A stretch of 64,000 nt of DNA from Chlorops oryzae (taxonomy: Eukaryota; Arthropoda; Insecta; Diptera; Chloropidae), in contig CM035807.1 of assembly GCA_020466095.1 (NCBI GenBank), positions 26,578,144-26,642,143 of the forward strand, in the 5' to 3' direction. The first letter of the stretch is position 1. The number at the start of each line of letters is the position of its first letter. Below, piece after piece: positions 40,503 through 53,400 of the stretch. Below the pieces are notes generated by a model that did no database searches, was not told the DNA's origin, and saw nothing but the letters and a program-made list of their open reading frames with translations. A program made the translations under genes and the position numbers.

Positions 40503-40858
40503 CTTTTTATAAAAAAAAAAGTTTTTTTTAATTGTTTTGTTTATTTTCTCTTTTTCGTTTGCTTTCCTCTTTATTTTAAAAACTTTTACTTCTCGTTTAA
40601 TTTTTTCGCCTCGGCTGAACCTCGAACCTCGAAAAGGGATTTAAATCATTTTTTCATTAATTTAATATACATATGTTTATGGCATGGATGCCTTCCTGAA
40701 GCAGTAATGTGAGCCCCTTTCCAATGAAATTTTTTTGTCTCTTTACTTTTTTATTACTGTCTATTAAACACAAAGACTATGGTCCAAATTAATTGGGGAA
40801 CTTCCTCTGAATGGCGAAGAACTTAACAAAAGAATATGTAGCAGTAAAAAACTTTCAG

Positions 40859-40999
40859 CCCTATTATGATTGTCGACTAATGATAGAGAATCGAACAAGT
40901 TCTATGTTCGACAAATTAATTTTTGAATTTCCATACTGAAATGCAAAATCTTTAGTCACGATAGAATTCGATTATCAGTAGTCGACAATCATAATAGGG
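40859..40999. mobile_element. Miniature inverted-repeat element, 141 bp
   Basis: Inverted ends CCCTATTATGATTGTCGACT (one mismatch in about 26 bp). It lies about 140 bp before the elongase 5' UTR acceptor. Confidence 0.7.
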
Positions 41000-41140
41000 G
41001 TGTTTATCTTTGAAAATTAATAAATACTTTTAAGATTGGATCTGATAATAAATTTTTTAGCTTTAATTTAGAACCTTTTACTCCTAAATATGTACTCAGA
41101 CGACATGGTATTTCAATTTTCTCTCTTTATTTGTTTGCAG

Positions 41141-41433
41141 GTCAATTTGAAAAGATCAACGGCAAGAAGTATAAAATTGCAACAACAATAAAAAGCTTGG
41201 CCTAAATCAAAAAAATAGCTCAACGGTAATATCAGTAAAAACGATTCATCAACGAGGGGGAGAGAGAAGAAGAGAGAGAGAGAGAGAGAGGGAGAAGGAC
41301 GGATCGAGAGCGGGAGCGAGCGAGCGAGAGATAGCAACTCAGAAGCGCAAGCAGCTATAAAAACCACAAAGCACAATGGCCTTAATTATGAAATATATTG
41401 ACAGTATGCACAGATATATGAACGCACATGGCG
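41141..41433 (+). other. ELOVL exon with 5' UTR and first coding part
   Basis: A pyrimidine tract and TTTGCAG precede 41141, giving a good acceptor. The exon then runs through an untranslated leader to ATG at 41376 and to the donor GCG|GTGAGT at 41433/41434. Its coding part gives 19 residues plus one base; the next exon completes a GAT codon (Asp) to give the family-typical DPRT. The leader contains a (GA)n tract at about 41261-41292, a possible GAGA-factor site. The presence of an acceptor means at least one more non-coding first exon lies upstream. It was not located with certainty. Confidence 0.7.
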
Positions 41434-44400
41434 GTGAGTACTAGACGAAAGCTTTATTTCCTCAATGAGAGTCGAGTGCGAGCGTGCTTATGACATAAAA
41501 GAAATGACCGACAAACAATACATACATACATACGTATTACGTATACACCCGATTGTTTAACCAATGTTTTCGCATATTAACACGTGTCAACACCGATGAC
41601 ATTGTCATCAGCGCTCCTCGAAAGCGCGGCTCAAAAAAACATTGGACTTCACAAATGTTTGGCACTTGCTTGCGATGGTGCTAATTTTTGCAACCTTGAA
41701 ATTGGTTATTTGCTTTCCAAAGAAGTTTGAAAGCTTTGTGGGTTTTGACACGCGATCACTAATTCAATTTAAATTCGAATTTTACTACAATCACTCATTA
41801 CCAACGATCGACCGGTCGATCGATGCTGTAACGATGATGCTTTTTTTTTTTGGATAATATTCAGAATTTTGCAATAATTTTTGTGCTAAAATGATTCGTT
41901 ACGCATTTTTAATTTTATGTAATTCTAAAAGTCGCTGAAAAATTGATAAGGGGAAAACCCCCCGTCAAAAATCTCTTCTTTAATCAATTCATATTTTTCT
42001 CCACAATTTTTAGATCCCCGAACGAAGGACTTTCCAATGATGTCATCGCCATTTCCAACGTTAGCCGTTTGCCTCACATATGTGTATATTGTCAAGGTAG
42101 GCGCCATGTTATGTTATGCTATGCTAAGTACAATGTATAACTTAAAGCTCAATTGCATTACAAGTAAGTGCTTCCAGTTAAGGAGGCTTATTGTATAGAA
42201 GGGTGCTTTCGATTCGATTAGGGTCCGTCCTAAAGTTGTTAATTAAATAGAAAACACCTGCCCAAATGAATTTTTAAGCACTCGAATTATGCGAGCGAGT
42301 GTCACGTGCAGGCCCGTAGAGAAAAAATTGGGGCCTGGGGGATTTTTTCCAGGGTCCTCACAGAAATGTGCGACAAAAAAAAAACAAAATTCCCCATTCC
42401 ATTTGTGGGCGCTTCAGAAAGTCCGGGCCGGGGAAAATCCCCCTTTTTCACCCTCTCTCTACAGGCCTGTCACGTGCTGTCATCACGAAATACTTATTTT
42501 TGACATACCCCAAAGTGTTTTGTAATTTCGGCATGTAATCGTTGCGTGACAATGGCGAAAAAGGCGTGTTCGTGTTATTAAATCGTTTGAGGGCATAAAA
42601 ATAATAAGAAGATTGATTAAGCTTCCAGTGGCATACTTTTCTGTCTGCTAGAATGTGAAGAAATTATCGTCTTCCGAAAACCCTTCCAGATTAGAATTAC
42701 TTAGAATTTTCGTTAGAGCCTACATATATGAAAGATAAGATAAAGCAACGAGCCAAATGAAATATTCAAATTTTCGAAAATCATTCCAAGCCTCGAATAC
42801 TTGATATACATAAACATTAGTGTGAGTCGTTCTTGTATGAAAAAAAAAAGTTCTATGAACACGTTGGAATAGTTAAATTATGTTTTCTTATGTATAAAAA
42901 ATAATTTTGTGTATGACTTGAATTTAATTTATAGCATACATTTAGGGGAACGTTAAAAAATTGTTTGAATTGCAAAAAAAACCAATAGAAGATGCATTTG
43001 ATTGAATAAATTGAGTTAAATGATAACTATGCTTCAGTTTTTACTCCCAAAGGAGAAGCAGATGACAAGCGTCAGTCAGCACACATAGAGTCAATAGAAG
43101 GGGCAGAAGCCTAATATAGAGCATTAGCTCTTTAAAAGAGTCTTGAAGGACGAAACAGGACCCAACGCTACCCTTGTCTACTTCGGATAATCCTTCAATT
43201 CAGTGGGGCCACTTGATGAGAGCTGAGGCTCTCCAACGTCCCACATTACATTATACATATTATATATGCTTCAGACTGGTATAGTTAACTAACTTCAAAA
43301 GATCCGCCAAAGCCATTAGCACTGAGAAAATATAACTTTAAAATGATGGAATTAGATAAATGGGTATATAAATTGTTATACCAACCTTATGAAAGAACCG
43401 ATTTTCTACAAAGAAGATTTTTTTGAAATGGCGATAAGTCTTCTTCCAAATGGTTAAAAAAATTGATAGGTTCGAACACATTTTTGGCATGTCTTGGAGC
43501 AATTTCCTCAGGTCTGAGTTTCTTCGACCATATCTCCGTAAAATTTTGGTCGATCGTAGTTTCGTTGCTTTCCTTTGAAAGATAGTTTTATGACCAAAAA
43601 ATATCTGGGAACATAATGTATCTAAAAAATGAGATTAAAGCTGAGAAATTCTAAGTTTTATCATTGAAGTCGGAAAAATCTCATATAAATTTTTTTTCAA
43701 ACTTTCCATCCGCTTGCACGGTATGAAGATGCAGCTTAATTTGAATTTTCTTTTACACAAAATTATTTTTTATACATAAGAATACATAATTTAACTATTC
43801 CACCGCGATCATAGAATTTTCGTAAAAACGACCCATCCTAATATACATACATACAAATATACACAGTGTTGTCGGGTACTTTTCAACTACACCCGGCATA
43901 GTTACAAATAGATTCGCAACGCTCAATAATGGAAATATCTGTAACAAGTTCTCTCAATAGTGTAGCGAATTCATCCGTTACATTTTTATTTTCCTATAAG
44001 TAAAGGAGTGTACCCGGCTCTGGACACCCTTTCGTTTTTCGCTAATATTTTTTTCTCAGCCAATATTATGCAATGTTATGCATACCATTGGAAAGCTTGA
44101 GGAATTAGCTAACTTTTCGCCGAAGTAACTACAAAGATTAGATCGACTAGAAAAATTTTAAAAACAATTTTCCAAAGTGATAAATTTTGGCCAGAAAAAT
44201 TTTCCCCCTTTTGTGGAGACCCCTGTAAAATCGCTCTAAATCTTTAAAAATATGAAGGCCCTTCAGTGAAAAGATGAAAACAAAAATAATCTGAATTGAT
44301 CTGTTTGTTTTTCTTACGCTTTAGTATTTGCTCAGATTACACTGTGATAGTTTTTAGGACGAACATTTTTGTTCATCGTGCAAAACGGCCCAGTTGGGTC

Positions 44401-47400
44401 CGGCTGGCTTCCCCGAGTACAATAGTATCAAGCACTTGGCTAGGTTAGCTCGAGTTTGCGAAATATTCCACGTTTTTCCCCAACATTTCACTGTTCATTT
44501 TGAAGTTATATTTTCTCAATTTTAAATGCTTTGATTGATCTTTTGAAGTTAGTTAACTATACCAGTCTGAAGCATATATAATATAATGTAATGTGGGACG
44601 TTGGAGAGCCTCAGCTCTCATCAAGTGGCCCCACTGAATTGAAGGATTTTCCGAAATAGACAACGGTAGCGTTGGATCTTTTTTCGTCCTTCAAGACTCT
44701 TTTAAAGAGCTAAAGCCCTATATTAGGCTTCTGCCCTTCTATTGACTCTATGTGTGCTGACTGACGCTTGTCATCTGCTTCTCCTTTGGGACTAAAAACT
44801 GAAGCATAGGTATCATTTAACTCAATTACTCAATCAAATGCATCGTCTATTGGTTTTTTTTAATTCCCCAAATTTTTTAACTTACCCTAAATGTATGCTA
44901 TAAATTAAATTAAATTCGAAATATTCAAATGTGTAAAATCAAAAATTGAAATGCTCCTGATTTCGTTGGATTTCTGTCGAATTTTTTAAAGCATACTTTC
45001 GTGATGACAAAAGAAATTTTTGCCTAAAATGGCCTTAGATATTGCATTTGTGTTGTGTCACCTTAGAAGAGGGTGTGCAATATATTGTTACGCAGAGTCC
45101 TGTCGATTCTTAAAGAAAAGATGAATAAATTTTAACTCATCGAATGATCAACACATAGTAGATTGTCCTCCTCATAACTACTACATAATGAAGAAATAGA
45201 AGAATGTGGTACTGTTATAATAAAGACATTGTAAAGGCTCCATATTAACCCTCCAGTAATACAACTGACCGAAAAGGAGTACTCTGAGGTTACTCAAAAT
45301 ATGACAAGTTAAAATTTAGAGTGTTTTATTTATGAGAATTGACTAACTTTTTAGTACTTAAGTATCAACTAGTAGGCCAGAAGAAGTGCAGTTTAAAATT
45401 TAAACTAACTGCTACAAATGGGACAATTGACCTCCAATTGACCATAGGAGCTCAACTCGTAAATGAGTTAATTATTGGATTGGCTATTTGTCAACGACAG
45501 CTCAATGCTTAGAAAGACAGTTTAAGGCATTTGTCGACATATCAAATGGAAGTAGTCCTGGTATTTTTGTGATAGGTCGGAGAGTAGTTCGAAAGTAGTA
45601 GAAATTACAGTAGGGATGTTAGCTTTTGCATCTCATAAAATCATATATCAGAAATCTTCTAACTTTATTTGTTCAAAAATTTACACCACTTATATTTCAG
45701 TTTAAATGAAGACTATGAAGGAGATCTAATGAATAACACCCTTTATTGATTCTCAAAAGGTTCAAAAAGTAATTACTACTAACAAGCCATTTATATTTAA
45801 CTTGAAAAAAAAAGAAGAAAAATATCATTTGTCTCATTTTTGTTTGATTCGTCCGGAACACAAACTAGTGTTGATGCGAACAATTTTTTAAAACAAGCCT
45901 TTTGACCCGCTGAATCTTATTCTCTTAATTTTTCTTTTCAGGTCCTTGGGCCACGATTAATGGAAAATCGTAAACCATTCCGATTTCAAAGCACACTGAT
46001 AGTATATAATGCATTGCAAGTGATATTTAGTGCATGGCTATTTTATGAGGTATGTAAAAAGGTTTCGCTTCCTTACAGTTCGGGTCTCCGATAACAATCG
46101 CCGGCTCCTCTTCATCTTTTCTACATAACCAGCTCCAAACACATGAAGAATGTGTTAAACAAGCGTTCCCAACGCAGACACAAAAGATTTCTCTTTTCCA
46201 ATCTTCACAAAAAAGAAAAAAAAAATATAAAATAACTCTTCTCCTTATATCAATCTGCGCTTTTTCCTTAAATTCTTTTGGCATTTTAATTTCCGCTTTC
46301 AATGTTTATTAAAAAAAAAAAAAAACAGTTTTAAGTCTTCTCTTCCAGTTCAACATAAGAGTATGTAAATTCTGTTGAACGCATGATCCCTCCATTCTGT
46401 TAATTCATGATTGAACATTTTTTTAGTGTCTTATGGGCGGCTGGTGGGGTCAGTACAGCTTTCGATGTCAGCCCGTGGATTATAATGATAATCCAACGTC
46501 CAGGAGAGTAAGTGTCGAACCAAATGACATGTACATGTACATACATAAATATATTTGATAAAATTGAATAGGAAGTGAAAATGGATAAACGAAATAAGCA
46601 TATCGTCGGCTTAAAGTGTAAACCTGCTAATTCCACTTTTAACCGATTCCGACTTTTCGATGTCATTCGAAAGAAAAAAGGACACTGCATCGTCAGGCAA
46701 AAAAATCTGTTTTAATTTCAAATTCTAAATACAGAGAAATTGGTGATGAGTAAAACTGCTAAGTCCAACTGTGGTCAAAGTTCACAGCTAACACCAACAA
46801 GTGACTCCAAGTAGGCTTTGTATGGTGCACAGAATCGAATTTAGAAGAGACTCATATAGGAACAAAATAAACCATCCATATTTTGGGTCTCCTGCCCTAC
46901 TTTGAAGTCTTGAAAAAAAAGTGTTTTTTGTTTACCCTGTAAAGTTTTGAAATTGTTAGTTAGCAGGTTTACACTTTAAGCCGACGATATCAATTTAGAG
47001 CACTCTCGATTGGAGGATATAAAAGCCAAGACCGACGAGGTTTTTGCAAATAGGGAGCCTATTTTTATCTTTAGAAAATAATTTTTCGTATAATCTTTCG
47101 CTTTTACCGAGAATTTTGCTTTAAAAAAACGCATTCAATGCTGTCGAAAGCAAATTCTGAAATGCTTCATTCACTAAAAATCATACTAGTATTCTCTACA
47201 GAGAGTACATATATATATGTTCATTATTGAAGCGATTTCCCTATTATTCGTGACCTTACACGATGCCTTTCTCTCCATTTAGGCGAAAAGCATGGGTGAC
47301 AGACGAAAAGTTTCGAGAATTCTTCAAAGACGAAACCTGTTACCCAGGCTTTTTACTCTCGAGAAAAAGGAATCGGGTAAAACGAATCGGAAAGGATTTT

Positions 47401-50400
47401 TGTCACATATTTAGTAAAATTCTTAAATAAATATTTAAATCCTTTCTCAGCTTTAGATTGAGTCTTGATCTCAGCTTTCTCATAACGTATTTAGAATATC
47501 ATTTTCTCTTTTCGATCTCATCTGCCTCTTTTTTTTATTTTTATAAGTACATACTTTTTTTTCTTTTTTGCACATGTACGATTACTTTTGAAGCTAAGTG
47601 TCTAAGTGCTAAGTGTTAAGTAGAGCAATTTCGAATGTGTCAATCCCTCTAGGACGGGACTCAGATCGAGTCTATTGCTGCTCTTCCATTTGAACGAATC
47701 GTCTTGTAAATTTCATATTTAGTTTCATTGCCCTAAAAATTGATCGCCTTGGTAATAAATTGGGTCTCTTTCTGCTTATTTACAATGCGCTTTCTTTAAA
47801 ATTATTCTTCTATAATCTTAACAAAACTATTTTCACAGCTTTTCAGTGCCTACAGTAGAAGCAACGGAGAAAAGAGAAATTCTGTACGAAAAAAAAAACT
47901 CGTAATCGAATTGAGTTTTTTGTCTCGTACTTTGTGCCTACACATGTACATTCTGCCTACTTACACCAACATCCAACATTCATCCTCATTCATTTCGAAT
48001 AAAATCAAATTCATATACAGTTGTGGTCAATGCAATAGCACTGCTAAGAAAGGACATAAATATTTCTGCCAACTGAAGGATCTTCGCACGATTTTGAAGA
48101 TATTTTGAGTTGGTGGCTCTATTTGTGTTGCTTCGTAACGCTTCTATTTTATTGCACATGTCTGTACATTTATTTCAACAAAGTCTTAATTTTTAAATGG
48201 GGTTAAATTGTCATAATTTTCTTGCAATTTCAGATAGCTATTTCCGGTTGGCTAACGGGACATTATAACTTCCGATGTCAGCCAGTTGACTATAGTAATA
48301 ACCCTAGAACATTAAGGGTATGTGATAACAAAAAAAAAAAAAAAGAAAAGAAAGAAAGAAAAGATTAATAATTAGCCACATAACTAAAATTGTTTTATTG
48401 GACATTAAAATAACTATTTTAATTTTATTATTCATATTTTTTGTGTAGTTTGTTTTTTGTTATATTAACGAGCTTGCCATTAACTTTTAACAGATTTTAA
48501 TATGGTGTTGTTTTTATTTTTATTTTGATTTTGATTTTATTTCTCATGTAGAACCATTGACTTTCGGATTTCAGTTGATTTTTGTGTAAAAGGATAAATT
48601 TTTAATTTTTGTTTTATATTAGTTGTATGTTAGTCTTAATTGTTATGTTTAATCAAAATTTTATTCAAGTCAAACTTTTATAACTCGAATTATTAGAAAA
48701 ATTATTCAAAAAATTTGTTCAGCCTTGGAACTTCGATTCGAAAAATCGTTTGTTACCATAATGCCTCTTTAATAGGTATTGCCAATCGATCCAGTTGGGG
48801 CTATTGAAAATTCGAGTTATGGAAGTGTGACTGTGGTTCGAGAGAGCAAACTTTTTTTTTTTGTTTATGGTATTAATTTAAGTATAGGTTAAGCGAAATT
48901 TACATTCACAAATCAATGTTTGGGAAACCATCGTGGATTAAGTTATTCTCAATTTATGGTGGAGTGATTCTTTGATCCATTGGCAGAATCTTCGAAACCC
49001 GCGTGGACAGAGCCTCTCTAATTTTGATATATGGCTATATAGCTAATTGCTTTTGGGATCTGCATAGGAACTTTGATTATTATAAAAGTCCGCATAAGCT
49101 GCACGAAGGTATTAAGGAGCAAAAGAACTGTTTACAGCATTCTTGAATTCGGGCCTTAAAAATTGCTCATTCAAGTGTCGCGTCTGTTTTGAAATGCCCA
49201 TATGGGCAATTTACATACTGGTAACACATTACGTGTTACCGTTACACATACGTCCGTGTTTGTTTTTTTACATGTTTCAACTCAAACCTGACGAAACACA
49301 ATGCACTCACGTTTTTGTGAATATCTCAAAAAGCTATGATTTGATTTTAATAAAGGGCGATTCAATGAATACGGTCCCACCCGTGACACTAATTTTTTTT
49401 GGGTTTGAGCTCATAATAATTGAAAAAAAAGGACGTGATTCTCAAGGATCTAAAATTTTTAAAACGTTTAGCACTGAAATTACACAATTTGTGCTCAGAA
49501 TGGCTGCCACGGATGGGACAGTTTCTCGTGGAATTTCCCTAAAACTTTTTTTAAGTGAAAGGTAATAATTAGAGGTATTTATATTTTATATAGCCAGAAA
49601 GCAGCGCGAGAACGAAAATACACGTTTTTGTGGAAAATTTTTCTCAGTGTACATTTAAAAAAAATTATTCAGGTTTTTCGTTCGTATTAACTATCGGTCG
49701 CCATTTGTTTCATATTTTAATCTTATTTAGGTTTTGAGACACAAAATTTTGAAAAAGGGCTTCCTAAAAGGCATTTCTCAGGGAAATTTCAAGGACACTG
49801 GGCAATAGGAACCTTATAATTGCTTTTTACAGATTTTTTAATTAGTACCGGCAAATACTTTCCTGTACTCACAAATTCGTCGATTCTGTCAAGTTTCATT
49901 GCATATTTTTGTGAGTAGCCCAAAAACACCTTAAGTTATAATTGGTTCTTTTCGAAATTTTTCGCTAACCAAAACAAGTTTGAATGAATTTTTTGTTCTT
50001 GTTGCAGTAGCAATATTAAAAGTATTTTTTTTATAAATTTTGATTTTTTTTTAGCTTCAATAAATTTATTTTTTCTAATAAAATATTAATTTCTACTCCA
50101 CAAAAAAAAAAAAAAAAAATGATCTACCCACGGTCATCACATCCCGCCAATACGATCAACACAGATGGTGCATGCCTGTTGGTGGTACTACTTCTCCAAA
50201 TTCACAGAGTTCATGGACACGGTAAGTTCGTTAATTCTTTTGCCTTGAACTTGATGCATATTAATTTTTACTCAAATAAAATATGTCGAAATCTTTGAAA
50301 ATAATTATTCAAACAAGCATACGGGCACACTCTCTTAGCACTAAAAAAAGGGGATATTAATTTCAAATTTGTATTCGATGTGCAAACAAAAGCTGTTGTC

Positions 50401-53400
50401 ACGTTCAATCCATTCAGTCGCTATGACAACATCAGGCGTGTTCATGTTTCACGTTGGCTAAATGCTTGCATAATTATTCCTCTCTTCGAAAATTCATTGG
50501 AAAATCGCAATTAAAACAAGTCAATTCAGTTATTTAGGACTCATCAAACCCATTCTGGGGCTTTTCCAAGTCCATTTCTCTATTGTTCCTTATTTGTGAT
50601 GTTTTTTTTTAAAGAAATTTTTCTCAAAGGCCATGAGCAGGGCTCGCGTTTTGTTGACATATATAAATTTAAAGCATACTTTATGGGGCGAAAAAATTTT
50701 TCTTACCAACATTTTACGAATAAGTTAAGCGAAGTTGAACCTCAAACCGCTTTTCCGACTTCAATAAATTTCATATTGAAGTTAAAATTCGATTTGAATA
50801 TTAAATTTATGTGAGTTGAACAAAAATTTTACTCCAAAAAGTATACTTTAAATTTATAAAAGTCAACAAAATCCAAGCCCTGGTCATGAGCCACGATATA
50901 TGTATGCTGTACATTGTTCAACCACAATCGAGTATTAATCCTTGAGTCACGAGAACTGTTGTCAATTTTAAAGGAATATATCCCCTGAAGTTTCTAAATG
51001 AAGCCCAAATATTTAATTCTAGAGAGTTTTCTCTCCTTGGTCTAACGTAAAGACTCTAAACGGGGCAACAGTTGGGCGCAAACTCCTTGCAGAAATATTG
51101 GAATCTCTTTTATGTATTTTAACTTCTTTTTTAATTGATTTACAAATAGGAAATTATAGAGAAATTTTACATGGAATGTTGTCCATCGTGTATTAATTAT
51201 GAACCCTCCATTAATGAAGAGGTAAACCTCCCAAAAATGAGTACTCTCAAGTTACTCGGAATATGATTAGTCAAAATGAGAGTTGTTTATATATCAGAAT
51301 TGGCTAGACCCTGAGTAAGGGGCTTAGAAGAAGTGGAGTTTGAAAATTAGATCAAATGATACAAATGGGACAATGGACCTGTAATTGACCATAGCAGTTC
51401 TACTACTGAAACAGTTAAATGTGGGAGTGGTTATTTGTCAATGACAGATCAATGTTAAAAACCACACTTTTAGGCATTGGTTGACAAATTAAAAGGGAGC
51501 TGTAGTGGTATTTTTGTGACTAGTCGGAGAACAGTTGGAGAGTAGTAGAAATTACCGCATGGAACTTATGACATCCTTAGACTTGCTGTCAATTGTGAAG
51601 CTAAACTCTAAAAAAAATAGTATTACAGACTGAACAACTTTTTCCCACATTTAAACACGGTTAGAATGGCTAGTTTATTGGTAAGTTATTTAATCTCTTG
51701 AATAGTGTTTGTCAGCATTCAATTAAGATACAATTGGATATAACAATATCATGCCTTTCGCAGACGTTTTACATATGTATGTAGTACATATTATGTACCT
51801 ATAAAGAGTTCAGTAAAAATGAAACGATGACCCTTTCATCCTCCATATTTTTCCTCAACACAAGCTAGTTTTTTCCAAGACTGGATGTTAAAAATAAGTA
51901 AAAAATTAGCTTGAAAATTGTTCTTGGGATCCAGGTTTGTTTCTGTGCCAGATATAAGGACAAATAGTCAATTACTTACTCCCCAAAGAGCCTTAAATGC
52001 TTGAAATATTTAATTATAAAAAAAATCGTTCATCCTTTTTTTTCGCAGATTTTCTTCGTGTTGCGAAAAAAGACTAGTCAAGTTACAACACTGCATGTGA
52101 TTCATCATGGTTGCATGCCAATGTCCGTATGGTTCGGTGTTAAATTCACGCCAGGTACCTATCTATTAATAATGAGCTTCCGATTATGATAATTTACGAT
52201 AGGCAAAGTATGGACGCTTATCGCCCATGTGAATCATATTCGTAGTTTATAAATTCATTTATATTCCTAATCGATTTTAATCGTGCGGTCTCAATTAATA
52301 TATTGTATTGCTCTCTATTCCCAGGTGGACACAGCACGTTCTTTGGTCTGCTCAACACTTTTGTACACATTATTATGTACACGTACTATATGTTCTCGGC
52401 CATGGGACCTCAATATCAAAAATATTTATGGTGGAAGAAATATCTTACCACATTACAAATGGTAAGCGTATGCGATATGAATATTCTTCTATTGAATTCT
52501 TTCAATAATTTTTCATATTTTTCTCTTCCATTTTGTTGTTGTTGTCGTTGTTGTTGGTGGTGTTGTCATTGCAGGTACAATTCATTTTAATTATGGTACA
52601 CGCCTTCCAGTTGCTCTTTATTGATTGCAATTATCCAAAGGCGTTCGTTTGGTGGATTGGCATGCATGCAGTCATGTTCTTCTTTCTCTTCAATGAATTC
52701 TACAAATCTGCTTACAAGGGTCGTCGCACGGTAAGTTGTGAAAAGCGCTTTTCATTCGGAAAAGTCTCACAAATCGATTGTCGCTTTTGATTCTTCTTGC
52801 GCTCTTTTGAGCTATCATTTGAACTATTTTATTTGTTGAATGTTTTTTTTTTAGTTTTTTGCTTTTCAAAGTACTTCGGCCTAGGTCCTGTGTGTGCATA
52901 TTCTATAGAAATAGCGTTTCTATTTGCTTTTATTTTCAATATCTGTTGAAAAGGACCAATGAGCTACGTATACGCAAAACCTAGAAGGGACTAAATGAAA
53001 GCAAAAAATATTATATTAGAACGGAAACGTAAATGGGCTTTATTGATATTTGGATGAAGCTTATACTCAGGGAATGAATCATTTTCAGTTTTTGTGGGGA
53101 CATTATTTCCGGGGAAATAAGTTTAAATTCTTTATGCTTTCATAACTTTCATCAAAAAGACTACCAGATTTTTTAAAGTATTTTTAGACTGACCACTTTC
53201 TATTTGCTTCGTTCAATTTTACTTCGACAAGATAGGATTTTTTATGATTCTGGTTTGAAAAGCCGCAATACAGTAGATAGTCACCATTTGAGAGGCAAAG
53301 ATCAGAATCTGTTTGTCGCAAAGGATAATGATTGATATCATTGAGACGAAAGCCATTACAAAGGGCTCTATATGGTAAGAACGCTTATATTTGCACAGTG

